NCBI RefSeq assembly: GCF_042686195.1
Contig: NZ_JBHUOQ010000001.1
Location: forward strand, 1,116,001-1,180,000
Source of the DNA: Corticicoccus populi
GTDB lineage: Bacteria; Bacillota; Bacilli; Staphylococcales; Salinicoccaceae
Direction: 5' to 3'
Length of the DNA: 64,000 nucleotides
The position numbers and the translations under genes were made by a program. Under the pieces are notes generated by a model. The model was not told where the DNA came from. It saw nothing but the letters and a program-made list of their open reading frames with translations, and searched no databases. Of this stretch, positions 1-6,857 are shown piece after piece (position 1 is the stretch's first letter; each line of letters begins with the position of its first letter).

Positions 1-626
1 AGAATAAAGGGGACACGCTTACAGGAGATGTCATCCTTACGACACATATCTGTCCTAAAGCACCTACTCAACCTCATGACCCTGTTCCATTTATGGGCTC
101 TCCCGTTTCCATCGAAACAATGAATAAATATGAAGTGACTGATGAAATGGAAGCAATTCTGTCTATCGACACAACTAAAGGAAACAGGATTATTAATCAT
201 AGAGGATTTGCAATTACACCTACTGTAAAAGAAGGCTATATTTTAAAAGTTAGTGATGACTTACTGGATATTTATGAAAGGGCTACCGGAATACTTCCGA
301 AAACAATGCCGATAACAACACAGGACATTACTCCATACGGTAATGACATTTTTCATATCAATAGTATACTACAGCCTGCAGTAGCAAGTAACAGCCCGGT
401 TGTTGGTGTGGCGCTCACAACAGAAACTGCAGTGGCAGGATGCGGGACTGGAGCCAGTCATATGACGGATATTGAATCTGCCGGAAGATTTGCCATTGAG
501 GTAGCTAAAGAATACGGACAGAAAAAATGTTCTTTTTACAATGAACAGGAATTCAAACTTATAACAAAATTATACGGCAGCATGTCACATTTACAGGCTG
601 CAACTCAAAAAGAAGGGGCACAATAA
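1..626 (+). CDS. DUF1177 family protein, 5' end missing
   Basis: The reading frame is open from the first bases of the window, so the start lies upstream; about 208 residues are visible. The sequence matches my recollection of the DUF1177 family closely: a segment around a TTHICPKAPTQPHDP motif, then SIDTTKGNRIINHRGFAI, QDITPYGN and GTGASH. No biochemical function is established for this family that I know of. The His/Asp/Cys-rich conserved blocks suggest a metal-dependent or hydrolytic enzyme, but that is inference. The stop codon is immediately followed by the ATG of an M20 peptidase, so the two are translationally adjacent and probably cotranscribed, with an IclR regulator behind. This arrangement suggests a small catabolic operon for an amide or peptide-like compound. 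Family call is firm, function unknown. Confidence 0.8.
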   Translation, partial: NKGDTLTGDVILTTHICPKAPTQPHDPVPFMGSPVSIETMNKYEVTDEMEAILSIDTTKGNRIINHRGFAITPTVKEGYILKVSDDLLDIYERATGILPKTMPITTQDITPYGNDIFHINSILQPAVASNSPVVGVALTTETAVAGCGTGASHMTDIESAGRFAIEVAKEYGQKKCSFYNEQEFKLITKLYGSMSHLQAATQKEGAQ

Positions 627-1901
627 ATGAATATCAATAAATTAAAAGATGAACTATTCCAATATGTTGATGACCATTCAGAAGATTTAATTGAATTATG
701 CAGCAGACTGATACAATTCCCAAGTGAAAATCCTCCCGGTGACACAACAGATATAACGAATTTTATCGAAGATTACTTAACAGAATCCGGTCTTAATATT
801 GAACGGTACGAATCAAATGATAAGATGTTCAACTTAGTAGCAACTACTGGTGAAAAATCAATGGAATATAATAATCTGATTTTCTGTGGTCATTCTGATG
901 TTGTACCTGCTGGTGACAAAAGTAAATGGTCTTTTGATCCATTTTCTGGGGAAGTTAAAGACGGCTGGCTTCTTGGCCGCGGTGCAAGTGATATGAAGGC
1001 AGGTCTTGGGGGATTAATTTTCGCAACTGCGTTATTAAGCAGAAAGAACATCGAGCTACCAGGATGCCTGACCCTGGCCATTGTTCCCGACGAAGAGACC
1101 GGCGGCGAGTTTGGTGTCCCATGGATTCTTGAAAAGGATTTAATTGCCGGTGACGGCTGCTTAATTGCTGAGCCTTCCTCACCTCAAAATCCGACAATCG
1201 GTCAAAAAGGATCTTATTGGTTCAAACTCACTACCTACGGTACACCAGGCCATGGCAGCCTTTCCCCACTAGCCGGCGGTAATGCGATTGTGGATTTGAT
1301 TGCAGCTGTTCAGGAAATACGAAAATTATGGGATATTGATATTACAATTCCCAATGAAATAAGACCTTTATTGAAAGAGTCAAAAAGATATATGCAGGAA
1401 GTTGAAAAGGAGAGAGAAGAATTTTATCCAGTTCTTGAACATATTACTGTAAATATTGGTAAAATTGAAGGAGGGACAAAATCAAATGTCATTCCGGAAA
1501 AATGTACTGTCGAAATTGACTGTAGACTGCCTTTTGGAATCACCCAGGATGAAGTGACTGAAAAAATTTCAGAATTACTTGCCCCGTTGAATATAGATTA
1601 CGAAATCGAACGATTTGGTTTTAAAAGTAATGCGAACTACACTCCTGCAGACGATCCTGTTTGTAAGAGTATTACCGATAATATTGAAGTTGTAAGCGGA
1701 AAAGAAGCTTATGGTGTAATGCAGTGGGCAAGCAGTGATGCAAGACATTTCCGCGACTATAATATTCCAGTTTTACAATACGGACCTGCTCACCTCTCTA
1801 CTATACATGGATATGATGAAAGGGTCCGAACGGAGCAGATTATTACATGCTGTAAAGTTTATCTTGGGGCAGCAATTGATTATCTCTATACTACTAAATA
1901 G
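627..1901 (+). CDS. M20 family metallopeptidase (ArgE/DapE/CPG2-like deacylase)
   Basis: A 424-residue cytosolic zinc hydrolase of the M20 family, which removes acyl groups or terminal residues from peptides and N-acyl amino acids. Metal-site motifs are visible: GHSDVV (His89, Asp91), the bridging Asp122 in GASDMKAG, and the catalytic/ligand pair Glu156-Glu157 in DEETGGEFG. A later GTPGHGSLSPLAGGNA block marks the dimerisation domain. Length is usual for the family. The ATG directly abuts the upstream TAA, indicating coupled translation with the DUF1177 gene, and an IclR regulator starts 17 bases downstream. The exact substrate (acetylornithine, succinyl-diaminopimelate, carboxypeptidase-type or other) cannot be read from the sequence. 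The pairing with DUF1177 argues for a dedicated catabolic role rather than arginine or lysine synthesis. Confidence 0.9.
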   Translation: MNINKLKDELFQYVDDHSEDLIELCSRLIQFPSENPPGDTTDITNFIEDYLTESGLNIERYESNDKMFNLVATTGEKSMEYNNLIFCGHSDVVPAGDKSKWSFDPFSGEVKDGWLLGRGASDMKAGLGGLIFATALLSRKNIELPGCLTLAIVPDEETGGEFGVPWILEKDLIAGDGCLIAEPSSPQNPTIGQKGSYWFKLTTYGTPGHGSLSPLAGGNAIVDLIAAVQEIRKLWDIDITIPNEIRPLLKESKRYMQEVEKEREEFYPVLEHITVNIGKIEGGTKSNVIPEKCTVEIDCRLPFGITQDEVTEKISELLAPLNIDYEIERFGFKSNANYTPADDPVCKSITDNIEVVSGKEAYGVMQWASSDARHFRDYNIPVLQYGPAHLSTIHGYDERVRTEQIITCCKVYLGAAIDYLYTTK

Positions 1902-1918
1902 ATTTGAGGCGATGCGAA

Positions 1919-2668
1919 TTGTTAAAAACGCTAGATCTTTCATTAAAAGTACTTGAACTCTTTAAAGAAAGAAATGAATGGTCACTTAAAGAACTTTCTG
2001 AGTATATGGATGAGAACACGACCAAAATATATCGTATTGTTGATACCTTAGAAAAAAGAGACTTTCTAAAAAAAGATGCTAATACAAAACGATACAAGCT
2101 GGGTGTTGGAATACTGGAACTCGGAAATAAAGTGAATTCAAATTTTGAATTTAAAGAGATCATACACCCCTACTTACTTTATTTAACTGAAAAGACTGGA
2201 GAATCTTCATTTTTTACAATTCTCGAAGATAATCAGGCACTGACATTAGATGCTGTTTCAGGAAAAGGGCGCATTAGATACGCAGTCACAACAGGCAGTA
2301 CCGCACCACTGTATGCAGGTGCATCGTACCGGTCAATCTTAGCCTATCTCCCCGGCTATCTGATAGACGCAACTTTATCGAACCGAATTGAACAGTTTAC
2401 TAAAAACTCGAAAACCAACCCAAATCTTATAAGACAGGACTTGATTTCAATTAGAGAGAACGGTTATGCAATTTCACATGGAGAACTGACCGAAGACGTG
2501 ATTGCAGTTGCCGTACCAATATTTATAGGTGGAAAGATTATTGGCTCTCTCACCGTCTCCGGACCTGCATACAGAATTACTGATAAAGACGTAGACAGCT
2601 ATATTCAAATTTTATTTGAAACAAAGAAAATTATTGAAATGAATGAACAACTGCTGAAGATTGTTTAA
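1919..2668 (+). CDS. IclR family transcriptional regulator
   Basis: A 249-residue regulator with an N-terminal winged helix-turn-helix (about residues 2-60, LSLKVLELFKERNEWSLKE onward) and a C-terminal IclR effector-binding domain (about 75-245). The latter has the typical SGKGRIRYAVTTGSTAPLYA and GYAISHGELTEDVIAVAVPI stretches. IclR proteins usually control a neighbouring catabolic operon in response to a small carboxylic or aromatic effector. I chose the TTG at 1919 because GAGG at 1906-1909 lies nine bases upstream of it; a TTG at 1904 would overlap that ribosome binding site. It follows the M20 gene closely and precedes a strong terminator, so it is the last gene of the DUF1177-M20 unit and likely autoregulates it. 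The effector is unknown. Confidence 0.88.
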   Translation: MLKTLDLSLKVLELFKERNEWSLKELSEYMDENTTKIYRIVDTLEKRDFLKKDANTKRYKLGVGILELGNKVNSNFEFKEIIHPYLLYLTEKTGESSFFTILEDNQALTLDAVSGKGRIRYAVTTGSTAPLYAGASYRSILAYLPGYLIDATLSNRIEQFTKNSKTNPNLIRQDLISIRENGYAISHGELTEDVIAVAVPIFIGGKIIGSLTVSGPAYRITDKDVDSYIQILFETKKIIEMNEQLLKIV

Positions 2669-2674
2669 TTATTA

Positions 2675-2716
2675 AGGGACTCTTCTATTCAATGTAGAAG
2701 AGTCCCTATTAATAAT
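2675..2716 (+). terminator. Intrinsic terminator after the IclR gene
   Basis: A perfect 12-bp inverted repeat (AGGGACTCTTCT at 2675-2686 and its complement at 2696-2707) with a 9-base loop, followed by an A/T tract. It ends the DUF1177-M20-IclR unit and also separates it from the convergent minus-strand gene. Confidence 0.85.
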
Positions 2717-2746
2717 ATTTTTATCATCTATTTCTATGTTTAGATG

Positions 2747-3283
2747 TTAAATTCTGTTACCCCTGGTTCTATTGTAACCATTCTCATAAGATTTATAATT
2801 CTTTATAAATGTTCTTTCCAGCTCATTTAATGAATTAAAACCACTTTTTTCAAGAGAAACCATTCTAATCATCCACTTATCTCCATACTTATAATCCGCA
2901 TACACATCTCCATTTCCCCGGCCCGCAAAGTGATTATATACTCTATCATAAACTTTTTTACCCTGTCCGATATAATATAGATCCTTGGATTTATTGTGCA
3001 ATATGTATATCCCGGAAAAGTTATAATTCTTTGAATACAGTAATTCTCCCCTTCCTCTTTGATTCATTTTTCTAATCTCTAAAAACTCTTCTGGAGAAAT
3101 TTCGACTGCATTAACAGTCAGCCTCTCCACTTTATCTCGAATCATCCTATTATATTCTTTGGTTTTCTGATACTCATTAATACTAAGAATGATATACAGT
3201 ACAACACTACCAATAAATAAAAATATTGCTATGTAAAGGAGACTATCAAAGAAATTAAAGAAACCTAATAATTCGTCCATCAT
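2747..3283 (-). CDS. Membrane-anchored GIY-YIG domain protein
   Basis: A 178-residue protein. Residues about 14-36 form one strongly hydrophobic helix, followed by a charged linker (about 37-85) and a C-terminal GIY-YIG nuclease-like domain. The domain shows GIY (91-93), YIG (104-106), Arg114 and His118 in a KVYDRVYNHF stretch, and an acidic candidate metal ligand in LNELE (about 152-156). GIY-YIG domains cut DNA in homing endonucleases, UvrC and restriction enzymes, but many small family members are uncharacterised. A membrane-tethered version is unusual and suggests action at the envelope or on entering DNA; that is speculation. It is a single-gene unit with its own start region, convergent with the IclR gene. 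Domain call is good, role unknown. Confidence 0.75.
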   Translation of the reverse strand: MMDELLGFFNFFDSLLYIAIFLFIGSVVLYIILSINEYQKTKEYNRMIRDKVERLTVNAVEISPEEFLEIRKMNQRGRGELLYSKNYNFSGIYILHNKSKDLYYIGQGKKVYDRVYNHFAGRGNGDVYADYKYGDKWMIRMVSLEKSGFNSLNELERTFIKNYKSYENGYNRTRGNRI

Positions 3284-3337
3284 ATCAACTCAATTCTTTA
3301 ATAATTTTTAAACTTTAATCATTAGTCGATAAATAAG

Positions 3338-4219
3338 TCACCCGGCGACAAACCGATTTCTCAATTCACCAAGACTTTCAATTTTTATCACAACTTCATC
3401 GCCTTCTCTTAAATACACCTGATCCGCTTCATCACGCCCCATTACGACACCTTCCGGCGTACCTGTCAAAATAATATCCCCGGGCTTTAATGTCATATGT
3501 CTCGATACATAGCTGATAATCTCCTCACAGTTAAATATCATATCTGACGTATTTGAGTTTTGACGCAATTCCCCGTTTACTAGAGTCTGGATTTTTAAGT
3601 TTCCGGGATTTTCTATTTCATCACTCGTTGTGATATACGGTCCGACAGGTGCAAAGCCATCACTAGTTTTACCGAGCAGCCACTGTACTGTACGCATTTG
3701 AAGATCTCTTGCCGACAGGTCATTTGCCATCGTGTATCCGAACACATAATCAAGTACATCTTCTTGTGCTATATCTTGTCCTTCACTGCCGACTACAATC
3801 GCAAGTTCTGCCTCATAATCCAGTTTTTCCGTCACTTTGGGAATTTTAATTTCCTCACCGTGCCCTGCCAGTGCGTTATTAAATTTGCTGAATAAAATCG
3901 GGACTTCAGGATAAGACATGTCTGTTTCAACCGCATGTTTTCTGTAATTTAACCCGACACAGATTATTTTTTCAGGACTAGTTACCACCGGTCCAAAACG
4001 ACATTCACTTTCTTTATATATGTAAGCCTCATTCTCTGAATAAGAAAGATTCTCTACGTATTGAATCAGTGCTTCATCATTCGATTCAATACTTTCCTCC
4101 ACACTTTTCGGTACTGTTTCATCGGGATATATTTCAAGTGCCTCGTTTATGTTAATCACAATTCCATTATGATATACGCCGAGTTCACTCTTATTATTAA
4201 TCAAATTACAAATTTTCAT
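3338..4219 (-). CDS. Fumarylacetoacetate hydrolase (FAH) family protein
   Basis: A 293-residue cytosolic enzyme of the FAH superfamily, whose members hydrolyse, decarboxylate or isomerise beta-diketo or 2-oxo acids with a divalent metal. The C-terminal catalytic domain starts near residue 85 with ICVGLNYRKHAVE and contains the acidic metal-binding blocks DYEAELAIVVG and ANDLSARDLQ, then LKPGDIILTGTPEGV. The shorter N-terminal domain (about 1-80) is the usual variable one. The ATG at 4219 has AGGA a short distance upstream. It stands alone between a GIY-YIG gene and the ykoF riboswitch, so context does not reveal the substrate; related Firmicute proteins are often annotated as acylpyruvate hydrolase or oxaloacetate decarboxylase. 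Substrate not assignable. Confidence 0.9.
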   Translation of the reverse strand: MKICNLINNKSELGVYHNGIVININEALEIYPDETVPKSVEESIESNDEALIQYVENLSYSENEAYIYKESECRFGPVVTSPEKIICVGLNYRKHAVETDMSYPEVPILFSKFNNALAGHGEEIKIPKVTEKLDYEAELAIVVGSEGQDIAQEDVLDYVFGYTMANDLSARDLQMRTVQWLLGKTSDGFAPVGPYITTSDEIENPGNLKIQTLVNGELRQNSNTSDMIFNCEEIISYVSRHMTLKPGDIILTGTPEGVVMGRDEADQVYLREGDEVVIKIESLGELRNRFVAG

Positions 4220-4383
4220 GTGTATTCCTACAAGATTTTAAATATGACTGATTAGCCGGCGATATTTCTGACTATTTCATCAAATTATAACATGAATCAT
4301 ATGAGTTCTGTGTGCCGCACTTTACATCGTGCTCCTTCTTCTATACCATTAAAAGTGAAATGAAAACTACATACTTGAAGCAC

Positions 4384-4466
4384 TAGGGGCGCTGTTTTAT
4401 AACGGCTGAGACGAATCAATCGGACCCTCAACTACCCGATCTGGATAACACCAGCGTGGGGAAGTG
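4384..4466 (+). promoter_or_regulatory. TPP riboswitch (THI box) upstream of ykoF
   Basis: The region carries the conserved blocks of the thiamine pyrophosphate aptamer in order: GGGGCGC, GGCTGAGA, ACCC(T), ACCCGATCTGGATAA and CAGCGTGGGGAAGTG. It lies about 100 bases upstream of ykoF on the same strand and is followed by a terminator hairpin, the usual Firmicute arrangement in which TPP binding causes premature termination. Confidence 0.95.
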
Positions 4467-4503
4467 CAGTTCTGTTCAAACATTGAATCGTTGATAAACA
4501 TGG

Positions 4504-4533
4504 ACTGCATTCCCTCTGGAATGTAGTTTTTTA
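4504..4533 (+). terminator. Riboswitch expression platform, intrinsic terminator
   Basis: ACTGCATTCC at 4504-4513 pairs with GGAATGTAGT at 4518-4527 (one G-U pair) around a 4-base loop, followed by a run of T. It sits between the TPP aptamer and the ykoF ribosome binding site (GAGG at 4551-4554), so it is the likely switch element that stops transcription when TPP is bound. Confidence 0.85.
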
Positions 4534-4562
4534 TTTCCAAAAATAATTTGGAGGTTTTATGA

Positions 4563-5156
4563 ATGTCAGAAGAAGTCTGCAGTACAGAAAGAATTGCCGG
4601 GGCACAGTTTAACTTAAGTGTTATGAGTGATGATTTTAAAGAGATTATTTTAGGAGCACTTGCTGAAGTTGATACTGCCAATGTTTGGAAAGATACGGAT
4701 GATGTTTCAACATGTGTGCGGGGGAAACCCGTTCATGTATTTGATGTGGTCAAAGCGATTTATCTGCATGCTGCTAAAACAGGTGAACACGTGGAAATGA
4801 GCGGTACTTTTTCAATCGGCTGCCCGGGTGACAGTTCCGGCGATACGTACATGGATCGAGGCGATACGCCGGCAAATGAGGACAACGCATCTTCAGTATC
4901 TCAAAAAGCAGGCTGTAAATTTGCATTATATCCGCTGAACACCGGAAACTACATGGACGTTATTTATGAACAGATTGACTTGTCCAAAGAGCAGAATGTC
5001 ACAGTCACTCCGAGCCATTATGCGACACGTCTCGACGGTGAAGTGAATGATATTTTCAGGGCTCTTCAAAACGCATTCATCAAAGTTCAAAATGTTGTCA
5101 GTCACACGACCATGACATTTACCATTTCTGCAAACAGCCCGTCGAGTAAACAATAA
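4563..5156 (+). CDS. ykoF: YkoF family thiamine/HMP-binding protein
   Basis: A 197-residue protein that aligns along its length with Bacillus subtilis YkoF as I remember it: CSTERIAGAQFNLSVM, GKPVHVFDVVKAIYLHAA, MSGTFSIGCPGD and TMTFTISANSPS. YkoF is built from two ferredoxin-like repeats (here about 8-100 and 110-192) and binds thiamine or its hydroxymethylpyrimidine moiety in the cytosol. In Bacillus it is the first gene of the ykoFEDC operon, an ECF-type uptake system. Here the upstream TPP riboswitch supports the vitamin B1 link, but no ykoE, ykoD or ykoC follows and a terminator ends the unit directly. It may work with an ECF module encoded elsewhere, or act as a solitary binding protein. 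Confidence 0.92.
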   Translation: MSEEVCSTERIAGAQFNLSVMSDDFKEIILGALAEVDTANVWKDTDDVSTCVRGKPVHVFDVVKAIYLHAAKTGEHVEMSGTFSIGCPGDSSGDTYMDRGDTPANEDNASSVSQKAGCKFALYPLNTGNYMDVIYEQIDLSKEQNVTVTPSHYATRLDGEVNDIFRALQNAFIKVQNVVSHTTMTFTISANSPSSKQ

Positions 5157-5162
5157 TCACTG

Positions 5163-5190
5163 CCGCTGCCACTTCCGGCAGCGGTTTTTA
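5163..5190. terminator. Terminator between ykoF and the convergent phosphoesterase
   Basis: CCGCTGCC (5163-5170) and GGCAGCGG (5177-5184) form a GC-rich 8-bp stem with a 6-base loop followed by TTTTTA on the plus strand. It is clearly suited to terminate ykoF. The minus-strand gene ends right at its edge. Confidence 0.85.
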
Positions 5191-5925
5191 CTGTCCGCCG
5201 TGAAATACCTGACGCAGGAATGCACCTTCCGGCACCTGCAGCGTATCATATGATTCAAGGAATGCCCTGTTGTCATATTCAACTTCGTTTAGTTCAATCT
5301 TTATCTCTCCTTGATTGAGCCCCACCACAGCATACCTTGCCGTCGGTTTGTCATGACAGCCAAGCGCACCCGGATTTAAAAAGATCGTCGCTTCATTTTT
5401 AACACAGTGTACTGGATGATGGTGTCCGAAACATATTAAATCCTGAGGACAACCGTCAAACAAACGCATGATGCTGTCATCCTTCTCAGAAACAATACTG
5501 CTGAACGGATCTTTGCTGATATGAAAATCTTTCTTTTTATCATCCATATGATAATGGGTAAATAAAATCTTCTTCCCGCAGGAAGTCACCTCCATTGTGC
5601 GCGGCAGCTCACTCATTTTCTGTATGAAGGACCGCTCCATCCTACTCGCAATCCACTCATGATGCTTTCTAGAGGCTGCGTGACTTTTTGGGTATGGTTC
5701 TCCCTTTAATAAAGCAAGTACCGCTTCATCATGATTACCCGTAATCATTGACACATCACTCCGGTCAAAAAACATTTCAAGAACTTCATTTGTATCCGTC
5801 CCAATTGCTATAATATCGCCTGTACAATATATATGATCAACATCTTTTCTGTCATCAATCTTTTTTAACACCTCTTTTAATGCCGGTGCGTTACCGTGAA
5901 TATCTGTAATTAATGCGAATTTCAT
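5188..5925 (-). CDS. Calcineurin-like metallophosphoesterase (YfcE/MJ0936-like)
   Basis: A 245-residue cytosolic phosphoesterase with the dimetal motifs in order: ITDIHGN at the N-terminus (D-x-H), TGDI about residue 40, GNHDE about 70 (GNHD box), and C-terminal FGHHHPVH (GHxH) followed by NPGALGC. These resemble stand-alone MJ0936/YfcE-type phosphodiesterases and some diadenosine-tetraphosphatase-like proteins, so the natural substrate is open. I place the start at the ATG at 5925, because the GTG nine bases upstream is part of the AGGTGA ribosome binding site. It is a monocistronic minus-strand gene between ykoF and an unknown gene, with nothing nearby to suggest a pathway. Confidence 0.88.
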   Translation of the reverse strand: MKFALITDIHGNAPALKEVLKKIDDRKDVDHIYCTGDIIAIGTDTNEVLEMFFDRSDVSMITGNHDEAVLALLKGEPYPKSHAASRKHHEWIASRMERSFIQKMSELPRTMEVTSCGKKILFTHYHMDDKKKDFHISKDPFSSIVSEKDDSIMRLFDGCPQDLICFGHHHPVHCVKNEATIFLNPGALGCHDKPTARYAVVGLNQGEIKIELNEVEYDNRAFLESYDTLQVPEGAFLRQVFHGGQ

Positions 5926-6024
5926 TTGGCTCACCTATCAGTCTGACTTAGAAAAATCATATCACACTTCAATAACTGCAGACGTGGATTAGGTAAATAG
6001 TATCGCCCGACTTCCTGTGAACAT

Positions 6025-6687
6025 TCATCTATTACTAATATGACTGTAAATCGCTTTCCAGTCCGTGTTGAAATATTTACGTACAATAAACACTGAAGCA
6101 GCAGTCATTTCTGTTTCTTTAGATGAATCGAGCTCAATATTATATTCTTTCATAAATTTAAGGAATGCATCAGAGAATGGTTGATACTGAGGATTTTCAA
6201 AAATAGAAGTTTTGTAAACAGAAGTTTTTAAATCAAAAAGGTATTTAAAGAATTCATTGATACCGTAGGGGAAATCATACATATCTGACGGAAAATTAAT
6301 ATCATCAGGATGGTAAAAAAGAATGTCGAGTATATCTTCATTGGTAAAATAATGGATGGATTCGAGAGGGATTTCAAAAGTGGATGGGTTGATTTCTTCA
6401 ATGTTAAAAAATTTGCGACTCGTATACTGAAAGATATAGGTCTTTGTATCATCTGAGGTGAGAACAAAAAAATCAAGAAGAAAATCAAGGTCAATAATGT
6501 CTAAATCATCAAGATGACTGCTTTCTTTTAAATCGAATGTCTCAGGTTCATCAAATATCGTACTAACGTAACCGTCTTCCGACATCGTTCCCTGTTTGTA
6601 GTAAACACACCAGGGGGCATTCGTGTCATTGAAATGCAGAGACTTATTATGCATTTCACCTTTTAATACTAATTTAGGTTTGTCCAT
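6025..6687 (-). CDS. Hypothetical acidic protein, no family recognised
   Basis: A 220-residue predicted soluble protein rich in Asp, Glu, Phe and Tyr (for example the DDLDIIDLDFLLDFF segment near residue 60). It has no signal peptide, transmembrane helix or motif I recognise. The start at 6687 is plausible, with a GGGAGGAG-like site a few bases upstream on its strand. The base composition resembles its neighbours, and the long uninterrupted frame with ordinary amino-acid content makes it a credible gene. It is a single-gene unit between the phosphoesterase and the fructose-type PTS operon, from which it is separated by a strong terminator. No function is proposed. Confidence 0.7.
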   Translation of the reverse strand: MDKPKLVLKGEMHNKSLHFNDTNAPWCVYYKQGTMSEDGYVSTIFDEPETFDLKESSHLDDLDIIDLDFLLDFFVLTSDDTKTYIFQYTSRKFFNIEEINPSTFEIPLESIHYFTNEDILDILFYHPDDINFPSDMYDFPYGINEFFKYLFDLKTSVYKTSIFENPQYQPFSDAFLKFMKEYNIELDSSKETEMTAASVFIVRKYFNTDWKAIYSHISNR

Positions 6688-6780
6688 ATAAGCATCACTC
6701 CTCCCTTATTAATATACCCTGAAAAGTAGAATATTAAGCCAGTTTCAGATTTTCTTTAGAAGAAATAATCTGTAAATGAT

Positions 6781-6827
6781 AAAAAACTATACATAGTATG
6801 AATGCATCATATTATGTACAGTTTTTC
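6781..6827 (-). terminator. Terminator after the fructose-type PTS operon
   Basis: A long, slightly imperfect inverted repeat runs from AAAAACTATACATA (from 6782) to TATGTACAGTTTTT (ending 6826), with A/T tracts on both sides. It lies just downstream of the PTS EIIABC stop codon in the minus direction and would yield a hairpin followed by a U-run. Confidence 0.75.
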
Positions 6828-6857
6828 AAATAAATTTCTTTAATTCATTTTTCAGCT

